Assembly (NCBI GenBank): GCA_018806985.1
Contig: JADANN010000099.1
Coordinates: 4,559,501 to 4,623,500 of the forward strand
Direction of reading: 5' to 3'
DNA length: 64,000 nucleotides
Origin: Angiostrongylus vasorum
Taxonomy: Eukaryota; Nematoda; Chromadorea; Rhabditida; Metastrongylidae
Shown here: one piece after another, positions 55,150 through 64,000 of the stretch
Layout of the letters: each line of letters opens with the position of its first letter
Numbering within the stretch: position 1 is the stretch's first letter
The notes under the pieces: generated by a model
Seen by the model: the letters and a program-made list of their open reading frames with translations, nothing else
Told to the model about the DNA's origin: nothing
Databases searched by the model: none
Position numbers and translations under genes: made by a program

Positions 55150-55475
55150 CGGTCGGCACGACTTGGTATCAGTTCATTTTCTTCGCAATCCTTAATTTTT
55201 CCAAACAAAGGTTTTTTGCTATAATTTTTACATCCACTGCACTGAATATTGTACCTCAGAAGCTATTCAGTACACTTAATAATTTACAAAACAAGACCAC
55301 CTTGGACAAGTTTGTTTCGCTTCGTAGACAGTTGCCGGTGAAGAGAGTACCCACCACAGAGTGATACCAGAGAGGATGATATAGAGGTGTCTTTCCTGCA
55401 TTTGAACACTGAATGTCGACATGAAGAGAGATCTCTATTCGCTATGATAAGACCGTAAATCGTTTTAGATAATTA
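55150..55475 (+). repeat. Family I coding-derived repeat, copy 3
   Basis: An open frame with TTWYQFIFFAILNF and KLFSTLNNLQNKTTLDKFV, followed by ATCTCTATTCGCTATGATAA. It aligns with the copy at 41.8-42.4 kb and, weakly, 47.5 kb. It starts about 100 bases past the TMEM186 stop. Confidence 0.45.
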
Positions 55476-55769
55476 GATAGGTTTAGCAGTAGCACAGTTT
55501 CATATATGAAAACTATTGTCTCTAAATGAGCAAAGCGTTCAATCAAAAACAGTGTGTCATATTTCCTGGTATCATAACAAGCTTTTTATTTTGTAAAGAT
55601 CATGCTCAAATAAAATTATTTCAAAATTCTGTGATTCTTACAACTTGCATTTTGTAGATAGTACCTAGAATGCTTAGAACCTACTACGTCTACAGTCGCC
55701 ACTTGTACACAATTTACACTTATTATAATGCTCAGTCTACACTGTTTAGTGATTTATAAACCCATGGAG

Positions 55770-56042
55770 AAGGGCGCGTGTGGCGCAGTGGTTGGAGGTA
55801 CACACGTGGAATCGATCCCCGTGCCCATGGCTAACCAAGCCTTCCATCCCTCCGGGGTCGACTGATTGGTACCGGCCTTGTCTAAGAGGATAGCAGCACT
55901 GGCTCGATACATCGATAAGCCACCGCGAGTCGTTGTAAAGCCAGATATGCATTCAGTTACCTCCGAGCGATGCTTAATGAATCGAAGGCATGGCGAATCT
56001 GTCAGGGATTGATCAACGCCGAGAGCTTCATCCTTTAGCTTT
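55770..56042 (+). mobile_element. SINE family A copy
   Basis: Head GGCGCGTGTGGCGCAGTGGT, core GGGTCGACTGATTGGTACCG, body GCGATGCTTAATGAATCGAA, tail GAGAGCTTCATCCTTTAG. Confidence 0.8.
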
Positions 56043-56294
56043 CTAAGCCTGTGGAGAAATGGTCGTATTTGTTTAATCCATTGAAGGGAAGAGACGAATT
56101 GGTGTACCACTTTCTCGTTCTTCTGAAATATAGAGAATAGGGTGCTATCTGACCGCATATACAATCACAGTGAGCCTCTACGATACCACTCTATTTAGTT
56201 ATCCTGACCATGGCTTCCAATTGATAACACGCTTGAGCAGGTCGTTTGTATTTCAAGACCGGCTGCTTTAACCTCGGTATTATTAATCAACATG

Positions 56295-56514
56295 CATTCT
56301 TTCTTTGATGAGCTTACGCGAGGTTGATAAATACACTTATTTTTCGCTGAAGAAGATTTGACCCGACACGAAGGCGAAGCCGCCACATCGAGACGAAGAG
56401 CAACCGTGGACCATCTACTCGGATCATCGGCTTTGATGAAGACTGAAGCGTCGAAAGGTTAGCCGAAAATAAATATCTTTATCAACCTCGTGTGAGCTCA
56501 TCAAAGAAAGAAAA
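56295..56514. mobile_element. Family E element with near-perfect terminal repeats
   Basis: TCTTTGATGAGCTTACGCGA with GGTTGATAAATA at the left pairs with TTATCAACCTCG and TGTGAGCTCATCAAAGA at the right. The inner block TCGAAAGGTTAGCCGAAAA is present. Cleanest copy of the family. Confidence 0.7.
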
Positions 56515-56519
56515 CAGGT

Positions 56520-57415
56520 CGTTTGTATTCCTTCTGGATATGCCTTTCAATTGCACTAGCGCCTGGGGTTACTCTCTTATCCATCTAGTATGCCAAGTGT
56601 CGGTATTTAGGGTATAGAGGTACCTCCTTTAGTTTAAGCTATGGACAAAACACCGCTTGTTCAAATGTTTTTTTTTCGAAAATGCGAACTTCGGTGAGAA
56701 AAAAGTGATGGAGGTGCGATTTCTCAGTTCCATGAAATCAGGATTTCACGTTGGTGGGATAAAGAGATCTTGCATACTATTAGAGAACATTCATAGGTTC
56801 TCACGAATACAGTTTTAACCAGCAAAGTTTTTTTCACTTCGTGCTGAGATATATTGGCTGAAAGTTGGATGGGTATCAAGTCGTTCCAGACCCTAAGACC
56901 GTATGACTTTTGCCTTCGCTTCCAAGATTTTTAAATGATTGAAGCTTGCATAAAGTACGAAGTATTAAAACTGACACTTCCAAGAAACTGTACAAGGTTT
57001 TTTCTAGAGTTGTCGAAAAAACAAACATCGTCAAGCATGTGTTAGGAAGTTCCGCCACTAATTTGATGTTATTTTATTTCCATTCATTGCAATGAATCAT
57101 GGTTACCGTACAGAATAGAAAGATATAATAGTTACTAATATATGTTGTATTTGCATTTCGGCATAAACTTTGCTCAAAATGTTCAATAGAACAATATAGC
57201 GAACAGTCTAGTGGATAGAAACAAAAGACGTATAAATTCAGAGAAATGACGATTTATAGAGCGAAAAGTATGACTAGATGGGCGGGCCTTGAGTGGTAAA
57301 TCAACCGAAACGAGTCGATATCAACTCGTAGCGAGTGCAACGAAGAATTAGCTGTCAAGTAAAGTGCGTTATACACATGGTTTTAAGTGTCGGGTACAAA
57401 CTGTTGAATCAGAAG
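56520..57415. other. Intergenic stretch, nothing recognised
   Basis: AT-rich with short frames only. Confidence 0.4.
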
Positions 57416-57417
57416 GA

Positions 57418-57712
57418 TAAAAGACAATTATAAATATTTTGACGTTGATCAATCCCTGAGAGATGCGTCATTCGTTCGACTTCATTAAACATTGTTTGAG
57501 GTGATTTAATTCATAACGGGCTTCTCGAGTGACTCGCGGTGGCCCGGTGGCCTACCGATGTATCGAGCCGGTGCTGTTATCCTCCCAGGCAAGCCTGGTA
57601 CTAATTTGCCGACCCCGGAGGGATAGATGGCTTGGTGAGCCTTAGGGCGGCGATCGATCCCATGTGCATTGTATCCGCCTCCGTCCACTGCGCTACACGC
57701 GGCTCTAAGTGT
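57418..57712 (-). mobile_element. SINE family A copy
   Basis: Tail AATATTTTGACGTTGATCAA, body TAAACATTGTTTGAGGTGAT, core GGCAAGCCTGGTACTAATTT, head CACTGCGCTACACGCGGC. A small duplication (GGTGGCC repeated) lies near 57,545. Confidence 0.75.
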
Positions 57713-57714
57713 TG

Positions 57715-58810
57715 AAATGAACCTTTCTAATATTATTTGGAGGAATATCATGGACTTGTCATCTGGACTTACGTACACCCAATACTGAGTAAACTGGAGC
57801 TGGGATCTCGATTTCTGGGGACCCTCCTACTCACGCGTATTTGAATCTGTCACACTACTAAAACAAATTTTAAGCCTTTGTCGTTTGTGTGCTTTGGTGG
57901 GTTTCTTAGTAGCCTGAAATGTTAGCAACATTGCGATGTGGCTTGGCGAAGACTATTTGTGTTTTCTGAGCAAGTTGTTCTTATTAGTTTCTAAATAAGA
58001 GCTCTGGAAAGTCGTAGTTTTTGTCAGTTCGCTTCCTGAGATTGTTCTACATTACGACGGACACTTCCATTGTGTAGATACGATATGCATTGATAATCAG
58101 ACCTTCCAATGCTTTTGTCCTTATATGTTAATTATGTTCCTTTCGAGCAAAAAGAAACCAACTATTTACTTTCCTTCCTTGTCAAAATTAAATTTAAAGA
58201 TCAGAAGATTTCTCGAAATTTGCGGAACTACTCTGGAGATGTTTGGTCATCTAGTCATATTTTCCATGGATGCTGTCGATATCGCCATCTTTCTAAGATA
58301 AGGTTAATAATCTGAAGAAATTGTAATTTACGGTAGTTCAGTTCGTTTTATGAATTCTACACCTTTCTTTCCTTTCTGCAGAAAAAGGGAAAGACATGAA
58401 GTTCTCAGACGTTTTTCTTCGACCTTCGTTAACGTCTAAATCTCCGTGGATGATCTTGTAGAAGGTCAAATCGACGCGCATATAACAGGTAGTCTATACC
58501 CTGAATCCAGCAGCGTATCAAGCAATCATGAGGTGCCTTGTAGTCTACGTTTAAATCTGTGTTCGCTGGCCTCACTGGTATGTGTCCCTCAGGCCACCGA
58601 CCTATCGGCTGGGTATTCATTAGTGACCTAGAATCAAAAGTTGTATGATTGGTTGATAAATTCGCAACAATAGAATATTAAGTAATTGACAATTTTTAGT
58701 GGCTCTGTGTTTACAGAGCATGCATGCCCTCAACAGTGTGCCTCAACACAGTTTTTCTTACCGTTATGAGATCTTTCTACGATAACCTTCTACTGATTTT
58801 TAAAGAGTTA
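57715..58810. other. Intergenic stretch, nothing recognised
   Basis: Frames at 58,109-58,315 (+) and 58,429-58,631 (both strands) are short and lack motifs. Whether they belong to a gene cannot be judged. Confidence 0.3.
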
Positions 58811-58814
58811 TGAT

Positions 58815-59088
58815 AAAAAAGCACTCGGCGTCCATCAATCTCTGAGGGATGCGCCATGCATTCGACTTCATTAAGCATCGTCTGGAGGTGAGTGACTGAA
58901 TACATATCTAACCTTTACAATGACTCGCAGGCCTATTGATGTATCGAGCCAGTGCTGCTATCCTCCCAGAAAAGTTTAGCACCAATTTGGAGACTCTGGA
59001 GGGATAGAAGGCTTGGTGAGCCAGGAGCCTAGGGATCAATCCCATGTGTATTGCAGGGTTTCTCCGACCACTGCACCACACGCGCCCT
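58815..59088 (-). mobile_element. SINE family A copy
   Basis: Tail CACTCGGCGTCCATCAATCT, body TAAGCATCGTCTGGAGGTGA, core AGAAAAGTTTAGCACCAATT, head ACTGCACCACACGCGCCC. Confidence 0.75.
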
Positions 59089-59094
59089 TGTTAT

Positions 59095-60095
59095 ATATAT
59101 TGAAATATAATTATATAATCACATTACGCACCCAAGTAAACTTCGTACAGTTCGTCTCCATCAATAAATGGGCGAGCCACAGAAAACGGTGCTCTCAGGA
59201 TTTGTTTCCCAGGGATTGAAATGTAGGTTTCTGGTTTTCTCTATCAGGATTATGGAAATATTTGCCTGAGTAGATCATTTATCACTTTGACATTTCCAGA
59301 CTCCGAAGAAGACAAAATACACCGAAACATTAGCCAATGTGGAATGAATATTATAGTAACAAGCTCATGTAAATATTATTTTATTGATCAATGCCGAGAA
59401 TCGGCAGTCGGTCTGGGGTATTACAGTGCAGAATGCAAGGAGTGTAACCCTCCACGTAGGCAACAATCTTGCCATAGAATATCGTACCGAAGATGTTATC
59501 TTTCCGTGGTCAGCAGTAAAACATTCTTAACAGTACTGTTTCTTATAATTTGTTCAGCTAGACGTCGTTCAACGAGGTTATCAGTATGTGCTCTGTATAA
59601 ATCTGCCGTGCATTCGTTGGGCATGTCTGAGTGATCACGTGCAATGAAAAGCCGTATGTACCTAAGCAATAGGTAGAAACATAAGATTTCCTAACATATG
59701 TTCAACAGAATTTTCAGATCGCCTGTGTCCACGAACAGCTTACGCAGGTTGTTACTTTCACTTATTTATAATTTTGATGAGTAGAAGGTGAAAAAGAGTT
59801 AGGGACGTCATGAACTGTGGGCACAACAGTAATGTTCTTATTTTCAAGCTTCAGCACTGATATACCGACTTTCTGCTTCTATTGAGCTTTACACTGTTCT
59901 CTGTTCAGCTTCCAATAGACGACTTACGGCTAAAGTCACTTCTTTCTATTGCTGCTGGTAGGAGGTATCCTTCTGTAAAGTAGCTCCTCAACTAAAGAAA
60001 AACTTATATATTCACTATCAGTATAGAAATACTCTTCTTTATATGACAAATTGTAGCGAGCTTCATCACTACATAGTGTATCGCATCTCCAGTTA
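59095..60095. other. Intergenic stretch with one motif-free open frame
   Basis: The plus-strand frame at 59,287-59,634 follows TTTCCAG and contains a cysteine cluster (SAECKECNPPRRQQSC), but no family or partner exon was found. On the minus strand this is where the C-terminal part of the piggyBac-like remnant should lie; only weak traces are visible. Confidence 0.25.
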
Positions 60096-60099
60096 CACA

Positions 60100-60665
60100 G
60101 GAATCAGGAAAGATCAAAACCTCTCCAGTGCAATTTTAATAACTTGATTCCATACTCGTGTCCCTTTTGCAGAATATACTGGCGGAAGCCGCCTCCACCT
60201 TTATACGGCCGGATGAATCCGTCAATACATACGTACCTTCTAACATTGGATATTTTGCTTAAATTCCTTTTGATGAACTCTTTTAGCGTATCCATTCTTT
60301 TCGTACACAATCAGATCCAAAGTGCAGGTCATAAATAACTCATATAAATATGGAAAATACAAAGAATATCGAAACATGAAAATAACGTGTCATCTTCACG
60401 CACCAAGGCAAAAGTTGTCACTCCACACCAGACTGACTGTCATGGAAGATCAGTGCTAATGATGCATTACATTGTTAGAACTAACCGTTGAATTCATGAT
60501 CAACACTTTATTCCTCCTCCCGCTATTTACTCTCTTCGGAGTCTTCGACGGAATTCACAGGATGTTGTACGTCACTACCCATGTCTCTAACTTCATTGTC
60601 ACTCTTCATCAGAAGTTGATCGAGACCAACGTTGAAGTCGTTGTCAGCTGGTACGGCTCAAGGCC
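60100..60665 (-). pseudogene. Decayed piggyBac-like transposase 2
   Basis: Minus strand: DNDFNVGLDQLLMKSDNEV near 60.62 kb matches the N-terminal region of the copy at 50.3 kb. YVCIDGFIRPYKGGGGFRQY with ILQKGHEYGIKLLKL near 60.2 kb is the DDE block (PFKGRxxxxQYxxxKPxKxGxK pattern). Stops and frameshifts intervene. Same strand as copy 1, about 10 kb away. Confidence 0.6.
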
Positions 60666-60699
60666 ATAAAATTCAGTAGTTCTTGTCCAATAAAATTAC

Positions 60700-61320
60700 T
60701 CCAAAACTGTAAACAAGGAGATTCGTCATAAGGAGTAAAGCCGATGAAATTAAGACAGAGGCTGGTTAGAAGGAAGAATAAAAAAAAATAGATCGACGGC
60801 GGTTATTCAGATGTTATTCATACATACCCGAAGGCAGTTACACATTTTAACAAGTATATCCTAGATCGTAATAACCTTACGAATTGAAGGAACAGCCTTC
60901 GAAATCTGGAGCTTTTCGCTAAAAAGATACAAGTCTTCTATACGACAACGATAAAAAAAAGGATTTCCTCGTGGGAGTTTTAATTTTAAATGGTTTTATA
61001 GTAAAGAACACAAAAATGCTATTGCCTTTCTTTAAAGTGATAGAGCAAAATCTTTTCTACAACTGTGCCAAAACTCCTATAGTTACCAAAAACTATTACA
61101 AGTTGTTAGAAAACCGGCACCTCCCCCTTACATAGAGTAGACAAAATCCATTTTCCGACCAGAAGTTTATTGCTTTCTCAACACCACACCCAACATGAGG
61201 TGTGGAGACCTTCTCAATGCCGATAGCAATGTGTACGGATTGGGAACTACAGCTAGCAACGAGTAGCCTTTTGGTCTAGATCGATGAAGCAAAACCCTTC
61301 TCCAACTCTGTGGTGTTTTA
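60700..61320. other. Intergenic stretch, nothing recognised
   Basis: AT-rich, with no open frame worth calling. Confidence 0.4.
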
Positions 61321-61324
61321 CTCA

Positions 61325-61547
61325 ATAATTAGACTGCTGGTCGAGTCGATCCTCCCTGGGGGTCCTGTGGTAGCCGGACTGGAGCGCTCCCACTTCGACT
61401 GCACAGAGCGAACTTTTCTAGAAAACTCCATTACCAAATTTCCGACCTCGAAGGGATGAGAAGCTTAGCGAGCCTGGGGCGGGATTGAACTAGCACCGTG
61501 TTCGGACGATCAGCATCACTACCATTATGCTATCCGCGCTCTACAAC
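61325..61547 (-). mobile_element. SINE family C, 5' half with intact head
   Basis: On the minus strand the head reads GAGCGCGGATAGCATAATGG (A box TAGCATAATGGTAG) and GGTGCTAGTTCAATCCCGC (B box). The core is the reverse of TACCAAATTTCCGACCTCGA. The 3' half is missing. Confidence 0.65.
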
Positions 61548-61719
61548 ACTTATATTCGGCTATTTAATACTCTCTATTGAACTCAAGAAGTGTGGAAAAA
61601 AGTCCAGTGAGTGAAAGAAATCACCGAGTGATTTGTCAAATTGGTAACCCGTCAAATTCAATATGCGCCGGACACAGTGCCCTCCCAATTGTGCGTTGAA
61701 ATTAATGCCTCCCATCGCG

Positions 61720-61968
61720 AATGCAAGCGCATATAGTGCATTGGTTAGAGGCGTCCTGCAACGCACAATGGTTCGATCCCATGTCCCTGCCCACCAAGCC
61801 TTTCGATCCCTCCAGTGTCGGCAGATTGGTACTAGACCTATCTGGGAGGATAGCAGCACTGGCTCGATACATCGGTAGGCCACCGCGAGTTAGTGTAAAA
61901 GCTAGCGTTGAAGGCATGGCGTATCCATCAGGGGATTATTCAAGGCCAAGAGTTTTATCACTTTTTCT
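61720..61968 (+). mobile_element. SINE family A copy with canonical B box
   Basis: Head GCGCATATAGTGCATTGGTT and CAATGGTTCGATCCCATGTC, the best B-box match among the family A copies. Core TGTCGGCAGATTGGTACTAG; the 3' body is shortened; tail AAGAGTTTTATCAC. Confidence 0.7.
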
Positions 61969-61981
61969 TACCCTTCGTTTG

Positions 61982-62248
61982 CGAAGGCAGGTGGCGCAGT
62001 GGAAGTAGTGCCGTTCATAGTGAACCAGTTCGGCGCAGAAACGCACAACTATCCCAGGACTCAAGGGAGAATCGACTCGATCAGCATTAAAGAAGATTCC
62101 TAAAAAGAAGACAATCTTCATGCAGCAGCAGAACCCGCACGCGAAGAGTCCAAAGATATTCGTGGATGGTGGATATGAGAAAACGAATAGAATTCAGGAA
62201 GTACTGAAATCGCGCAGAAGATGTGAAGATGTGTCATGTGAAAAAAAG
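61982..62248 (+). mobile_element. SINE family C with core deleted
   Basis: Head GGCAGGTGGCGCAGTGGAAG, then a direct jump to ACTCAAGGGAGAATCGACTC and the family C 3' body (AAGATATTCGTGGATGGTGG), ending GTGTCATGTGAAAAAAAG. The shared core is absent. Confidence 0.6.
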
Positions 62249-62567
62249 TCCTTCATTTGCACCCCTTTCTTCAAATAATCGAGTGACGTATAAGCACTGG
62301 TTTGGACTCGTCGGCTTAGACAAAGTCATTTTGACCGGATTTCTAACACAACTTTCTTTTTAAAATGGGCTTCGAACGGAAACACCATACCCTTCCATGC
62401 ATGGAGGACCTTGTTTTGGACTACTATCTTGATGTCTATCACCATTTGATACGTAGGAACACCGCCATGACGCCATCAAATACTATCAAGGGAAACAAGG
62501 AGCTAACTTTGAAGCGTAAAAAGAATTACTTCATCTTCTATATATTTTCTATATACTTCTACATATT

Positions 62568-62968
62568 TTCCTCCCAACGGTGTACCGCCTCATCGTGGCT
62601 GGGAGGTGTTCCTGGGTGTCGCACTGTGATGTACAACGGGGGGGATTCGTCCCACCGGCTGGGTCTCCCAGGCTGAGAAGGAGTCCGGCGTTTCCATCAG
62701 GAGGCCTAGCTAAGAGTAAACCAATACCAGGATCCACCACCGTCTTGGTATCAAAGTCCCATGGTGATAAATCTTCCTCTGATCCACAAGGGCTGCGTCT
62801 GCCTGTAGTGGTGACGACCTGGGGCAGATTTTGGCCAGGCTGTCCTCGGGATTCCAGGGAACCACGATGGCTTAACCAACAAATCTCCGAAGATTGGTGA
62901 TTATGTTGGGGCCCGCACAACTAGTAATGATGGGCCGTTCAAGTATCAACTATCAAATAAGTATTTAT
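62568..62968 (+). mobile_element. Family D element, full length
   Basis: CTCCCAACGGTGTACCGCCT through AGGATCCACCACCGTCTTGG and TGTAGTGGTGACGACCTGGG to GATGGGCCGTTCAAGTATCA. Closely parallel to the copy at 22.1 kb. Confidence 0.7.
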
Positions 62969-62981
62969 ATATTTTACCCAT

Positions 62982-63268
62982 CGGCGTGTGTGGCGCAGTG
63001 GTCGAAGGCGCTCTTTAAAACACACGTGGAATCAATCCCCCGCGCCCATGGCTCAGCAAGCCCTCCATCCCTCCGGGGTCGGCAAATTGGTACCAGACTT
63101 GTCTGGGAAGATAGCAGCACTGGCTCGATATATCGGTAGGCCACCGCGGGTCATTGTGAAGGCCAGATATGCATTAGTCACCTCCAAACGATGCTTAATG
63201 AAGTCGAATGCATGGTGCATCCTTCAGGATTGATCAACGCCGAAAGCTTTATCCTTTATCCTTTACAT
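62982..63268 (+). mobile_element. SINE family A copy, near consensus
   Basis: Head GCGTGTGTGGCGCAGTGGTC, core GGGTCGGCAAATTGGTACCA, body AACGATGCTTAATGAAGTCG, tail GAAAGCTTTATCCTTTATCC. One of the best copies for building a consensus. Confidence 0.85.
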
Positions 63269-63269
63269 T

Positions 63270-64000
63270 TTACCTGCATCCATATGTAAGGTTGTTTAAT
63301 TAATAATTAAGCTATCTATATGTCGTTTTTCACATGATCCATCATCAAGCTGTGCGGAGACCTTCTTCTTTCGCTTCGTTTCCGCCGCTATCATCCTCCA
63401 CAAAGGTCCTCGAACACTTCTCGTCTTGTAGCGACTGCTACTTGAGGATTTGGATGAATGCGTTGGGGACGAGATCGAACCGGCACTTTGCTTACTGATC
63501 GACTGCATCACCAGCCACTACGTTGTACCCTCCTCATCTATATACATGTATATATCTTTTATATATCTATACATTGACATATCCTTCGAACGTTACGCCC
63601 GTTTAAATGATGGGACCACCAATCTGTTCACTGGCCCCTTTCCCACAATTTTTGAAACGAGCCCGCTCCGACCCGCCAGTGCTGGCGCGACATCCGCAAC
63701 GCCCGGGTGCGATTTCCCACGCTGACGTCAGGATGGGCACGCTGTGTGGCCCTGTGGCTGCTCACAATCGCTGACACGTCGCTCCCGAACACCAAAGGTC
63801 GAGCTCGAATATTTGCTTGGTTCTTATCTGTAATCCAGAAAACATATAGTTGAGGAACAGCGAAATTGATGTCTTTCGTGGATCTAGTTGCGGTTTCAGA
63901 CATGCTGGTTTCGTCGTTGCTTGACTTACTGACTTTTCATAATGTCCTCATATGCGGGTTCACTTTGGCACTGTTCGCGTCTAGCGCTGCCTTCTTGTTA
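63270..64000. other. Right-edge region without a supported gene
   Basis: A family C 3' fragment (minus) is recognisable near 63,375-63,440 (CATCCTCCACAAAGGTCCTC). A GC-rich block at 63.65-63.78 kb contains a minus-strand frame (63,903-63,628, starting MSETATRSTKDINF) with no family motif; it could be an exon of a gene beyond the window. Confidence 0.3.

Overview
The window reads as nuclear DNA of a clade V (strongylid, hookworm-like) parasitic nematode. This is an inference. It rests on small exons separated by repeat-filled introns, TTTYAG-like acceptors, residual protein resemblance to nematode and other animal genes, and an extreme load of short retroelements. No ribosomal RNA, genuine tRNA gene, CRISPR array or bacterial-style operon was seen.

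Seven genes could be assembled by joining exons in frame. (1) 6.68-9.48 kb (+): an RRM plus extended-Tudor protein. (2) 18.64-21.21 kb (+): a STAR-family (QUA1-KH-QUA2) RNA-binding protein, asd-2/quaking type. (3) 22.79-23.22 kb (-): a small coiled-coil protein. (4) 24.97-29.93 kb (-): alpha-SNAP, eight exons, complete. (5) 28.14-28.73 kb (-): a ZNF511-like zinc-finger gene lying, on the same strand, inside the first intron of alpha-SNAP. (6) 30.93-38.71 kb (-): a borealin-like chromosomal passenger subunit, six exons. (7) 39.19-45.54 kb (+) and 46.05-55.05 kb (+): PGS1 (phosphatidylglycerophosphate synthase) followed by TMEM186 (complex I assembly). The last two are mitochondrial inner-membrane functions in tandem, divergent from the borealin-like gene across a 482-bp shared 5' region.

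The rest is mostly repeats. Family A is a roughly 270-bp tRNA-headed SINE with a (TTTATCC)-type tail, about 20 copies. Family C is a second tRNA-headed SINE of about 360 bp. Families A and C have unrelated heads and tails but share a central core of about 45 bp, which suggests a core-SINE superfamily. Family B is a foldback element whose two arms each carry a tRNA-like promoter. Family D is a roughly 390-bp element ending in short AAGT-type repeats. E and F are palindromic MITE-like elements. H and I are further dispersed repeats; I appears to derive from coding sequence. There are also decayed RTE-type LINEs (2.6-3.8 and 52.2-53.3 kb), two decayed piggyBac-like transposases (48.9-50.4 and 60.1-60.7 kb) and AT microsatellites beside SINE insertions.

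The main leads are the shared SINE core, the 7.6-kb transposon-packed TMEM186 intron that appears to begin with AT rather than GT, the frequent AAG 3' splice sites in alpha-SNAP and the borealin-like gene, and the RRM-Tudor gene. Exon joins were made by eye from reading frame and domain continuity; no transcript evidence was available.
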